NCBI GenBank assembly: GCA_964496575.1
Contig: CAZCAC010000034.1
Span: 11,316 to 75,315 of the forward strand
DNA length: 64,000 nucleotides
Source: CAZCAC01 sp964496575
GTDB taxonomy: Bacteria; Planctomycetota; UBA1135; GCA-002686595
Reading direction: 5' to 3'
Part shown: piece after piece, positions 24,517-32,564 of the stretch
How positions within the stretch are numbered: position 1 is the stretch's first letter
Layout of the letters: each line of letters starts with the position of its first letter
Notes under the pieces: generated by a model
What the model was told of the DNA's origin: nothing
Seen by the model: only the letters and a program-made list of their open reading frames with translations
Database searches by the model: none
Translations under genes and position numbers: made by a program

Positions 24517-25755
24517 TCAGCCGTCCGTCGCGAGGAACTTCTTCAGCCGGTCGCGCCACATCTCGTTCTGCGGATCGAGCCGGATGCAGTGACGTATCTG
24601 CTCGATCGCCTCCTCGCGCTGGCCGTTGATGAACAGGCAGCAGGCGTAGGTGTCGATCGTATTCACTTCCTCGGGGGCGAGCTTCGCGCCGATGGCCGCC
24701 AGCTCGAGAGCGTACCGGCACTCCTCCGGGGTGAGGTTCTCGGCGTCCTCGTAGAAGCCCCAGGCGATGTTGTTCGCCTCCATGGCGCGCTCGGACTCGG
24801 AGACGTTCTCCCAGACGTGCGCCGCGGCGAGCCGCCACTCCCGCCACCAGCGAAGTGACTCTCGGTCGCTCTTGGACCGGGAGAGCTTCCACTTGCAGAA
24901 GCCCTGGATCTTTCGCCAGCCGGCGAACAGGAGCTCGCGCTCGGTCTCGGTGGAGAGGAACTCGCGCAACGGCGCGTCCTCGCCCGTCAGCTTGAGCGAG
25001 GTGATCGCCTTCTCCAGGACGAGCCACCGTCCGGGAACCGACTTCGCTCCCGGATCGAGCCGGGCGATCGCCTTCGACTGCGCCTCCGCCCGGGTCTCCA
25101 TCCCGAGCCTTCGCAGGCGTACACACAGCTGCCAGCGATCCTCGACGCTCGCCGTATCGAACCCGACCTCCCGATCGATCAGGTCGGTGGCGATCGCGGT
25201 CTCCTTCTCGATCCGCTCCGTCGCCCCGAAGACGTGGAGGCGCGCGATCAGGTCGAGGCGGAGCCGCGGGTCGGTCGGATTCGCCTCGACCTGATCGAGA
25301 CGGTGGGGGATCGTGCCCTCGCCCGACTCGATGCGGGCCAGCTCGCGCTTGAACAGGTTGGTCGGCAGGTAGCCGGCGATCCCATCGCGCGGTGCGCCGT
25401 CGGACTCGAGGAACAGCAGCGTGGGCAGAGCCCGAACGCCGTAACGGCTGGAGAGCTGCTTCCCGTCCGCGGACTCGGTGTCGACCCGCAAGCAGATCAG
25501 GTCCTTCAGCTCGGTGACCACCGAGGGGGCGGACAGGGCTTCCCGGCCCAGCCTCTCGCAGCGCGAGCAGGACTCGGACCAGAACTCGAGGAAGACGAGC
25601 TTCTTCGAGCTCGCTGCCCGGGCCAGCGCCTCGTCGAAGGTGCCCTCGAACCAGTCCACCTTCCCCTGCATTTCGCAGACGACGGGGGGCGCGGGGAGGG
25701 GAGCGCGGGGCGCGGCCAGGAAGAGGGCCGCGAGCGCCAGGGTGGTGGTCAGCAT
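24517..25755 (-). CDS. Thioredoxin-like exported protein with helical C-terminus
   Basis: 412 residues. Signal sequence (MLTTTLALAALFLAAPRAPLPAPP), then a thioredoxin-fold domain (about 35-150) with the active-site motif WSESCSRCERLG (Cys63, Cys66) and the cis-Pro segment VRALPTLLFLESDG. The rest (about 150-412) is helical and TPR-like, ending with a clear TPR (NGQREEAIEQIRHCIRLDP). This resembles DsbD-gamma/thioredoxin_7 proteins that handle periplasmic disulfides, here fused to a helical protein-binding region. A second free cysteine pair (CC in TYACCLFI) lies near 370. Partner unknown. Confidence 0.72.
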   Translation of the reverse strand: MLTTTLALAALFLAAPRAPLPAPPVVCEMQGKVDWFEGTFDEALARAASSKKLVFLEFWSESCSRCERLGREALSAPSVVTELKDLICLRVDTESADGKQLSSRYGVRALPTLLFLESDGAPRDGIAGYLPTNLFKRELARIESGEGTIPHRLDQVEANPTDPRLRLDLIARLHVFGATERIEKETAIATDLIDREVGFDTASVEDRWQLCVRLRRLGMETRAEAQSKAIARLDPGAKSVPGRWLVLEKAITSLKLTGEDAPLREFLSTETERELLFAGWRKIQGFCKWKLSRSKSDRESLRWWREWRLAAAHVWENVSESERAMEANNIAWGFYEDAENLTPEECRYALELAAIGAKLAPEEVNTIDTYACCLFINGQREEAIEQIRHCIRLDPQNEMWRDRLKKFLATDG

Positions 25756-26017
25756 GAGGGAGCGGGGGAAGGCTCTCGCGTGGGGACTCCCCGAATCCTA
25801 GGGCACCGGAGACCACCGAGAGGACTCCGGGTCGGATCCCCTACTCTTTTGCCTCCATTCTTGCGTGAGGCAAACACAGACCGTCCCCGGGGCTCCGGCG
25901 GCCGGTCGCGGCAGCGGAGGGGGACGTCTCGACGTCGAGCGCGTATACTGTTTCGCCCGCCTTTCTCGCACCCCACCCCCGTTCCGCGAGACCCCCGAAT
26001 CCACGGGGGCTGTCCTC

Positions 26018-27271
26018 ATGAGCTCTGCCAAGACGATGCACCGATTCTCCGCCCTCATCGACGCGGTCACGGACCGCCCCGGCGACGATCCCATCTTCAC
26101 CCTCAACGCCGAGGCGAGCCGCCGGGCCCAGGACGGGGAATCGGTCCTCAACGCCACCCTGGGCGCCCTGATGAACGACGACGGCCAGCTGGCGACCCTC
26201 CCCTCGGTGGCCGAGGCGCTGTCCAGCATCCCGCCGCGGGTCGCCTCCGCCTACGCTCCGATCGCCGGACCGCCCGCGTATCTCGAGGCGGTCGTCCACG
26301 ATACCTTCGGGGAGAGCCCGCTCCCGGAGGTGGCCACGGCGGTGGCGACTCCCGGCGGTACCGGAGCGATCCTCCACGCGATGGTGAGCTTCCTGGAGCC
26401 CGATCAGGCGCTGCTCACCACCAGCTACTACTGGTCGCCGTACCAGATCATCGCCACCCACACCGGGCGGCGCGTCGAGACCTTCGAGATGTTCGACGGG
26501 AACGGTCGCTTCAACCTGCCCGCCTTCGAGCAGGCCCTGGAGCGGCAGTTCGAGAGCCAGGGACGAGCGATGGCCGTGCTGAACTTCCCCTGCCACAACC
26601 CGACCGGTTACTCCCTGGACGCGGAGGAGTGGGCCGGTCTGACCGACGTGGTCTCGCGGATGGGGTCGAAGGCTCCCCTGGCGCTGCTCTTCGACATCGC
26701 CTACGCCAAGTTCGGCGCGCCGGGAACGGAGCGCTGGGTGGACCACCTCGAGAAGCTGTCGCTTCACGCGCAGGTGCTGATCGCCTGGAGCGCATCGAAG
26801 GCGTTCGCCCAGTACGGTTCGCGGATCGGCTCGCTGATCGCATTGCAACACGACGAGGCGGAGCGCAAGCGCATCTTCAACGCCCTCTCCTACGCCTGTC
26901 GCGGCACCTGGTCGAACTGCAACCACCTCGGCATGCTGGCGATCACCGAGCTGCTCACCCATCCCGAGTCCAAGGCGGCCTCGGAAGCGGAGCGCCGCGA
27001 GTTGGTGAAGCTGCTCGACGAGCGCGTCGAGGCGTTCAACGAGGCCGCTTCGGCGGCGGGGCTGCAGTACCCCCGGTACGAAGGCGGTTTCTTCGTCACC
27101 GTCTTCTCCCGTGACGCCCGGAAGAGCGCGGCGGTGATGAAGGATGACGGTGTCTTCGCGGTGCCCGTGGAGGGTGCCGTTCGGCTGGCCCTCTGCTCGG
27201 TGACCGTGCCGCAGATACCCCGGCTGGTGAGCTCCCTGGCCAAGGGCATACAAGCGGCGGAGGAGCGCTGA
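26018..27271 (+). CDS. Class I/II PLP-dependent aminotransferase
   Basis: 417 residues, cytoplasmic, fold-type I. Diagnostic motifs: NPTG (194-197) in FPCHNPTGYSL, FDIAYAKFG (Asp226, Tyr229) that contacts the pyridine ring and O3', and WSASKAFAQYGSRIG with Lys261 as Schiff-base lysine. It resembles aromatic/aspartate aminotransferases of the AspB/TyrB branch, but the substrate side chain cannot be set by eye. ATG at 26018 is the first start consistent with family length; a -10-like TATACT sits at 25944-25949. Its stop abuts the next gene's ATG (TGA ATG), so the pair is translated together with a uracil phosphoribosyltransferase-like enzyme. Confidence 0.8.
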   Translation: MSSAKTMHRFSALIDAVTDRPGDDPIFTLNAEASRRAQDGESVLNATLGALMNDDGQLATLPSVAEALSSIPPRVASAYAPIAGPPAYLEAVVHDTFGESPLPEVATAVATPGGTGAILHAMVSFLEPDQALLTTSYYWSPYQIIATHTGRRVETFEMFDGNGRFNLPAFEQALERQFESQGRAMAVLNFPCHNPTGYSLDAEEWAGLTDVVSRMGSKAPLALLFDIAYAKFGAPGTERWVDHLEKLSLHAQVLIAWSASKAFAQYGSRIGSLIALQHDEAERKRIFNALSYACRGTWSNCNHLGMLAITELLTHPESKAASEAERRELVKLLDERVEAFNEAASAAGLQYPRYEGGFFVTVFSRDARKSAAVMKDDGVFAVPVEGAVRLALCSVTVPQIPRLVSSLAKGIQAAEER

Positions 27272-28123
27272 ATGGCGATGGATACCACCACCGAGAAGCT
27301 CTACGAAGTCCCCACCCCGGAGGCTGAAGTGCGGATTCACAGCGGCGACTGGGAGCTGGAGCACGCGTATGGAGGCCGGGTCCACCTCCTGGACAATCTC
27401 TTCCTGCACTCCTCACTGGCGCGACTCAGCTCCCCCCGGACGAGGCTCCCCGAGATCATCGGTCTCCTGCGTTCGGTCTACGAGACGTTGCTCTCCTACG
27501 CCACTCAGGAGTTCCCCAGCGTCCGCACCGAGCTACCCACCCGGATGAGCACCTCTCACCCGTCGGAGGGGATCTATCGGGGGCCGGTGTTCGACACGAC
27601 GACCAACGTGGTCATCTGCGACGTGATTCGCGCGGGGGTGGTTCCCAGCCAGGTGTGCTTCGAGCGGCTCCTGTCGGTCCTGCCCGAGGAGCGCGTGCGT
27701 CTCGATCACCTGAACATGTCCCGGCTGACCGATGATCGAGGACAGATCACCGGCGTGGATCTCGCCGGCAGCAAGATCGGCGGGAGTGTCGACGACTCGA
27801 TCCTGATCATCCCCGATCCGATGGGCGCGACGGGATCGACGGTGCTTCGCGCCGTCCGGCACTACCTCGAGGAGCACGGGAAGCCGGCGAAGATCATCGC
27901 CATGCCGATGATCGCGACGCCCGAGTTCCTGCGCAACGTCCTCGCCGAGATCGAGGACCTGGTCGTCTACACCGCGCGCCTGGACCGCGGTCTGTCGCCT
28001 CCCGACGTGCTGGAGACGATCCCCGGAACGCACTGGGATCGCGAGAAGGGGCTGAACGATCTCAGCTACATCGTCCCCGGTGCGGGGGGCATGGGCGAGA
28101 TCCTCAACAACGCCTGGTGCTGA
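27272..28123 (+). CDS. Uracil phosphoribosyltransferase-like protein
   Basis: 283 residues; typical bacterial Upp has about 210, so this one carries an N-terminal extension of roughly 60 residues. The PRPP loop is IIPDPMGATGSTVLRAV, and the uracil-binding region near the end (YIVPGAGGMGEILNNAW) matches Upp's 'YIVPGAGDxGDR', with the two flanking acid/arginine residues replaced by Gly and Glu. The Upp-like 'DVIRAGV' is present. It would make UMP from uracil and PRPP if the substitutions are tolerated; a different nucleobase or a regulatory role is possible. Starts the base after the aminotransferase stop. Confidence 0.75.
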   Translation: MAMDTTTEKLYEVPTPEAEVRIHSGDWELEHAYGGRVHLLDNLFLHSSLARLSSPRTRLPEIIGLLRSVYETLLSYATQEFPSVRTELPTRMSTSHPSEGIYRGPVFDTTTNVVICDVIRAGVVPSQVCFERLLSVLPEERVRLDHLNMSRLTDDRGQITGVDLAGSKIGGSVDDSILIIPDPMGATGSTVLRAVRHYLEEHGKPAKIIAMPMIATPEFLRNVLAEIEDLVVYTARLDRGLSPPDVLETIPGTHWDREKGLNDLSYIVPGAGGMGEILNNAWC

Positions 28124-28130
28124 CGCGGGG

Positions 28131-28153
28131 CGGCCGACGTTTTCGGTCGGCCG
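28131..28153 (+). terminator. Hairpin after the UPRT-like gene
   Basis: CGGCCGAC (28131-28138) and GTCGGCCG (28146-28153) flank a GTTTTCG loop, eight bases after the stop. No T-run follows, but the position and the 8-bp GC stem suit a terminator for the aminotransferase-UPRT operon. Confidence 0.5.
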
Positions 28154-28253
28154 GGTCTCGAAAGGTGGCGGATTCCCGTGACCGACCCGACCCAGTCCTT
28201 CCGACGGGGTGAAGCCGGGTAGCCACTGGCCAGGACGGGTCCAGCGGGCCAGA

Positions 28254-30212
28254 ATGCGGGGCATGGATGCCCGGTGTAACCTGCCCATGATCCTCCGCTC
28301 CGCCGGGTCCGGCGGACTCCTGCGAGTCAATCGGACCTTCACGGAGCGACTCGGCCTCACCGGCGAGCAGCTCGAAGCAGAGCCCCTCTCGACGTGGATT
28401 CACCCGGAGGACCGGGAGGCGCTGGTGCAGTGTCTGGAGAGGGAAGAGGGCCGCGCGCGGGCGAGGCATCGAACGGCATCGGGTGACTGGGTGCCCTTCG
28501 ACTGGCGGGTGAAGCCACACCACGGAGGCGCGGTGGCCCTCGGTCTGTTCCACCAGGAACTGGAGGCCGCGTCGAGCACACCGGCGAACAAGACCTCTTC
28601 CGAGCGCTCGTCGATGGGCCGGACCCTGGACGCCATGGCCCTCATCGTCGAGGCGAAGAACCCGGGGATGAAGTGCTCGATCCTGCTGACCGACCCGGGA
28701 CGCGAGTACATCACCGGCGGGGCCGGACCCAGCCTGCCCCCCGAGTACAACCAGGCCGTCGAGGGGCTCCGCATCGGGCCCGCCGTCGGTTCCTGCGGAA
28801 CCGCGACCTTCTGGAACGAGCCCGTGGTCGTCGAGAACATCGCGGAGGACCCGCTCTGGCAGGACCTGCGCGGCGCAGCCGGGCTGGCGGGAGTCGGGGC
28901 GTGCTGGTCGCATCCGATCACCGCGACCGAGGGCGACGTCCTCGGTGCGATGGCGCTGTACTCCCCCGAGCCCCGGGTGCCGACCCAGCACGAGATGGAC
29001 GGGCTCGAGATCGCGGCCCGGATGGTCGGCCTCGCAGTCGAGCGGGAGAGCCTCGAGGAGCAGCTGCGTCAGGCGATGAAGATGGAGGCGCTCGGCGTCC
29101 TCGCCGGTGGCATCGCGCACGACTTCAACAACCTGCTGGCCGCCATCATGGGCAACGCCGAGCTCGCGCTGACCACGCTTCCTGGGACCGCCGAGCAGGG
29201 ACCGATGCTGAGGGGAATCGTGACCGCGAGTGTCAGCGCTTCCGAGCTATGCAACCAGATGCTGGCCTATGCGGGGCGCGGCGCGTTGTCGGTGGAGACC
29301 CTGGAGTGCAACGGACTGATCCAGGAGCTCGGCGGGCTCCTGCAGGTGGCTCTCTCGAAGAAGGCCGAGCTCGTCTACGACCTGTGCGAGGAGCCGCTGG
29401 GCGCCAGGGCGGACCGGAGCCAGCTGCGTCAGGTGATCTTGAACCTGATCACGAATGCGGCCGAGGCGATCGGAAACCGCGAAGGCCGCATCGTCCTCGC
29501 CACGAGCGCGCGGACCCTCGGCCGCGAAGAGCTCGAGCTACACGGCTCCGACTCGGAGCTGGAACCGGGTGACTACGTGATCCTGCGGGTCAGCGATACG
29601 GGCCCGGGCATGAGCCCCGCGACCCAGGCCGCCATCTTCGATCCGTTCTACACCACCAAGTCGGCCGGTCGCGGTCTCGGGCTGGCGGCCGTTCAGGGCA
29701 TCGTTCGGGGCCACCAGGGGGCGATCACGCTGGAGAGCACCCCGGGAGTCGGGACGACGTTCACGGTGCTGCTACCGCGTGTTCCCGTACCCCACGACGA
29801 TGCTCCGCGAGCTCCGGAACCCGGTCCCGAGACCGAGGGCTCCCGCATCCTCGTCGTGGACGACGACCCCGAGGTACGCGAGGTCCTGCGGAGAATACTC
29901 GAAAGCGCGAAGTACCGGGTCCTGGAGGCGAGCGACGGCCAGGAGGCGATCGAGGTGTTCCGGCGAGATGCCGACTCGATCGATTGTGTGCTGCTCGACC
30001 TCAGCATGCCGAAGCTGGACGGTGAGGAGACCTTCCACGAGCTGCGCAAGATCCGCGAGGACGCGCGGGTAGTCCTGAGCAGCGGCTTCACGGAGCAGGA
30101 GATGCTCGACCGCTTCAATGGATTCGGTCTCGCCGGCGTCGTTCAGAAGCCGACCCCGATGCCCGTGCTGTTGGCGAAGATCGCGGAGGCCACGGAGTGT
30201 GCTCAACGGTAG
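28254..30212 (+). CDS. Hybrid sensor histidine kinase (PAS-GAF-HisKA-HATPase-REC)
   Basis: 652 residues, no membrane helix, so a cytoplasmic sensor. Order: PAS-like (about 15-90, LRVNRTFTERLGL...HPEDREALV), GAF (about 120-265, CSILLTDP... GSCGTATFWNEPV), HisKA with GGIAHDFNNLLAAIMGNAELA (phospho-His289), HATPase (LNLITNAAEAIGN; DTGPGM; GRGLGLAAVQGIV), and a receiver domain (531-652) with the phospho-Asp582 in VLLDLSMPKLDG. 'HDFNN' kinases of this kind usually phosphorylate their own or a partner receiver. The start is uncertain: ATG at 28254 or 28263, or GTG 28209. Convergent with the second hybrid kinase. Confidence 0.85.
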   Translation: MRGMDARCNLPMILRSAGSGGLLRVNRTFTERLGLTGEQLEAEPLSTWIHPEDREALVQCLEREEGRARARHRTASGDWVPFDWRVKPHHGGAVALGLFHQELEAASSTPANKTSSERSSMGRTLDAMALIVEAKNPGMKCSILLTDPGREYITGGAGPSLPPEYNQAVEGLRIGPAVGSCGTATFWNEPVVVENIAEDPLWQDLRGAAGLAGVGACWSHPITATEGDVLGAMALYSPEPRVPTQHEMDGLEIAARMVGLAVERESLEEQLRQAMKMEALGVLAGGIAHDFNNLLAAIMGNAELALTTLPGTAEQGPMLRGIVTASVSASELCNQMLAYAGRGALSVETLECNGLIQELGGLLQVALSKKAELVYDLCEEPLGARADRSQLRQVILNLITNAAEAIGNREGRIVLATSARTLGREELELHGSDSELEPGDYVILRVSDTGPGMSPATQAAIFDPFYTTKSAGRGLGLAAVQGIVRGHQGAITLESTPGVGTTFTVLLPRVPVPHDDAPRAPEPGPETEGSRILVVDDDPEVREVLRRILESAKYRVLEASDGQEAIEVFRRDADSIDCVLLDLSMPKLDGEETFHELRKIREDARVVLSSGFTEQEMLDRFNGFGLAGVVQKPTPMPVLLAKIAEATECAQR

Positions 30213-30272
30213 GACGAGCTCTTCCGTCGGACCTCTCGACCTCGAGCCGCAGGAGTGCCGGAGCGACGCGGG

Positions 30273-32225
30273 CTAGGCGGCCCGGTCCTCCTCATCTGCC
30301 CCGCCCCGGCACCAGCTGAGCAGGATCTCCTCCAGCTCCTGCCGGCGGAAGGGCTTGACCAGGTAGCCGTCCATCCCCGAGTCGAGGCATCGCTGGCGAT
30401 CCTCGGGCATGGCGTTGGCGGTCATCGCGATGATTGGCAGGCCCCCGGCGAGCTGACGCTCGCGGATCTCCAGGGTCGCGTCGATGCCGTTGAGGATCGG
30501 CATCTGGATGTCCATCAGGACGATGTCGAACGACTCCCTCTCGAGCCTCTCGATCGCCTCCCGGCCATTCTCGGTGACCGTGGCCTCGCAGTTCAGCTTC
30601 TTCAGCGCCGCCACCGCGACCTTCTGGTTGATCTTGTTGTCCTCGACCAGCAGCACCCGGAGGCCGCTTCCGAGGACGCCGAGCCGGAGTTCCTCGTCCT
30701 CCTCGACCGGCGCCTCGCAGCGGCGGAGGGGCAGCTCTACCCGAAAGGTCGACCCGACGCCCACCTCGCTCACGACCGTGACCTCGCCGCCGAGGGCCTC
30801 GCAGATCCGCACGCAGATGGAGAGCCCCAATCCCGTTCCTCCGAACTGACGGGTGGTGGAGGAGTCCGCCTGCCCGAAGGCCTCGAAGATCAGGTCGAGC
30901 TTCTCGGGTGGGATTCCGACGCCCGTGTCCTCGATCTCGATGGTCGTCAGCTCGTCCCCCGAGTCGCCCGGCTCCGAGCCGACGCGAACCAGGACCCCTC
31001 CCTCGGAGGTGAACTTGATCGCATTGCCCACCAGGTTGATGACCACCTGGCGAAGGCGACAGGGATCCCCATCGATGTACTCGGGGGCCCCCTCGAGGAA
31101 GTCGATGTCGAGCGTGATCCCCTTGTCGAGCGCGGACTGCCTCATCATCCTGACGACGTCGCTCAGGCTGTCCCGGAGATCGAACGGCACCATCTCGAAG
31201 GTCAGCCGGCCGGCCTCGATCTTCGAGAGGTCGAGGATGTCGTTGATGATCGCGAGCAGCGTCTCGCCCGAGCTCCGGATCGTGTGGACCGCGTCGAGCT
31301 GTTCCTGGCTCAGCGCGGAGTCGAGCAGCACCTCGGTCATGCCGATGACCCCGTTCATCGGGGTCCGGATCTCGTGACTCATGGTGGACAGGAATTCCGC
31401 CTTGGCCCGCGAGGCCTGCAACGCTTCGTCGCGCGCCTGGGCGAGGAGCCCGGACTGGTCGACCAGGCGCGTGGCCTGCTCCTCCACCCGCTGCCGGTGC
31501 TCCTCGACCTCCATCGCATACTCCATCAGCTCCCTCTCGTTGCGCTTGGGGTGCGTGATGTCGCGGGCGATGACCGCGGAACCGACGACCTCCCCGTCCG
31601 CCAGGCGGATCGGTGACAGCGTCAACGACAGCTCCAGCTGCTGGTCGTCCTTGCGTGCCCAGGTGACCTCCAGGTCGGTGCACGTCAGCCCCTGGTGCGC
31701 CATCCAGAGGAGCTCTTCCATCTCCTTGGCGGTCCGGTGCGGGGCCAGCCGCGTCAGCGGCTCGCCGATGATCTCACCACCCGTGAAGCCGATGAGCTCT
31801 TCCGCTCCCTGGTTCCAGCTCTCGATGGTGCCGTCGGGGGAGTACCCGATGATCGCGTCACCGGTCGACTCGATGATGGAGGCGTACCGCTGGTGTTCGT
31901 GGTCCTGCTCGGCACCCCCGACGCCGGTGTCCGCGGCGGTGATCAGGGTCGTCCCTTCACCGTGGTCGGGCCCGTCGAGGGTGCGCTGCTCGAACCGCAG
32001 CAGGCGCCGGACGCCCTCGCCGTCCGTCACCTCCACCCGGAGGTGGCTCTCCGCCGATGCCCCGAGGTCGGGGAGGACCTCCCCGATCGCTTTCCCGACG
32101 GCGTCGTCCGGCGCTGCTCCCGTCCACTCGGCCATCCGGGCGTTCCAGCGGAGGATCGTCCCCGCGGCATCGAGGGTACAGAGTCCGAACGGCAACTCGT
32201 CGAGGAGGGACCACGCCTCGGTCAT
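30273..32225 (-). CDS. Hybrid sensor histidine kinase (PAS-PAS-HisKA-HATPase-REC)
   Basis: 650 residues, soluble. Two PAS domains (about 10-100, and 115-225 with DAIIGYSPDGTIESWNQGAEEL), a coiled coil (about 225-275), HisKA with FLSTMSHEIRTPMNGVIG (His284), HATPase (NLVGNAIKFT; DTGVGIP; GTGLGLSI), and a receiver (522-650, LRVLLVEDNKINQ) with Asp572 in IVLMDIQMPILNG. The BarA/LuxQ-like kinase-receiver core normally passes phosphate to an Hpt protein, none of which is nearby. ATG at 32225 has GGAGAGG five bases upstream. Stops are 60 bp from the other kinase, facing it; the two differ in kinase class (HDFNN versus SHEIRTP). Confidence 0.87.
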   Translation of the reverse strand: MTEAWSLLDELPFGLCTLDAAGTILRWNARMAEWTGAAPDDAVGKAIGEVLPDLGASAESHLRVEVTDGEGVRRLLRFEQRTLDGPDHGEGTTLITAADTGVGGAEQDHEHQRYASIIESTGDAIIGYSPDGTIESWNQGAEELIGFTGGEIIGEPLTRLAPHRTAKEMEELLWMAHQGLTCTDLEVTWARKDDQQLELSLTLSPIRLADGEVVGSAVIARDITHPKRNERELMEYAMEVEEHRQRVEEQATRLVDQSGLLAQARDEALQASRAKAEFLSTMSHEIRTPMNGVIGMTEVLLDSALSQEQLDAVHTIRSSGETLLAIINDILDLSKIEAGRLTFEMVPFDLRDSLSDVVRMMRQSALDKGITLDIDFLEGAPEYIDGDPCRLRQVVINLVGNAIKFTSEGGVLVRVGSEPGDSGDELTTIEIEDTGVGIPPEKLDLIFEAFGQADSSTTRQFGGTGLGLSICVRICEALGGEVTVVSEVGVGSTFRVELPLRRCEAPVEEDEELRLGVLGSGLRVLLVEDNKINQKVAVAALKKLNCEATVTENGREAIERLERESFDIVLMDIQMPILNGIDATLEIRERQLAGGLPIIAMTANAMPEDRQRCLDSGMDGYLVKPFRRQELEEILLSWCRGGADEEDRAA

Positions 32226-32564
32226 GACGCCTCTCCTTCGGCTCCCGGAGCGCCCGGGACGACGGCCGGGGGAGGAGTCCCGGTCCTCGGCTGCAGGACG
32301 GTGGGCGTGAGTCTGGTGGGGGTAGCGACGGCCATCGGTGTGCGGGGGGGTACCGCCCCGTCGATCCACGCCCCGCGAGGGGGGGAGACGAGGGAGATCC
32401 TTCCCCATCGGGCTTCCGGGGGGCGCGGGATGAGCGGGATGAGGACAAATGGACCCGTTGCGCCGCGGATCCTGCCTCTCCCCAGATCGGACCAGGCGGT
32501 CCCCTGTGACCCTTCTCCCGGCCGCGGCTATCTTCGGAGGCCCTGTTTCCGCCCGGAGAAAGCC
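32226..32564. other. Intergenic region between divergent kinase and HEAT-repeat genes
   Basis: 339 nt, no gene seen. It should hold two divergent promoters. A small dyad (CTCCCGGAG...CCCGGGA) lies near 32241-32256. The HEAT gene's ribosome site GGAGAA is at 32555-32560. Confidence 0.35.

Noticed and set aside
31695..32564. Extension of the HEAT protein upstream
   Set aside because: It runs antisense through the kinase; the ATG at 32565 has GGAGAA and a signal peptide.
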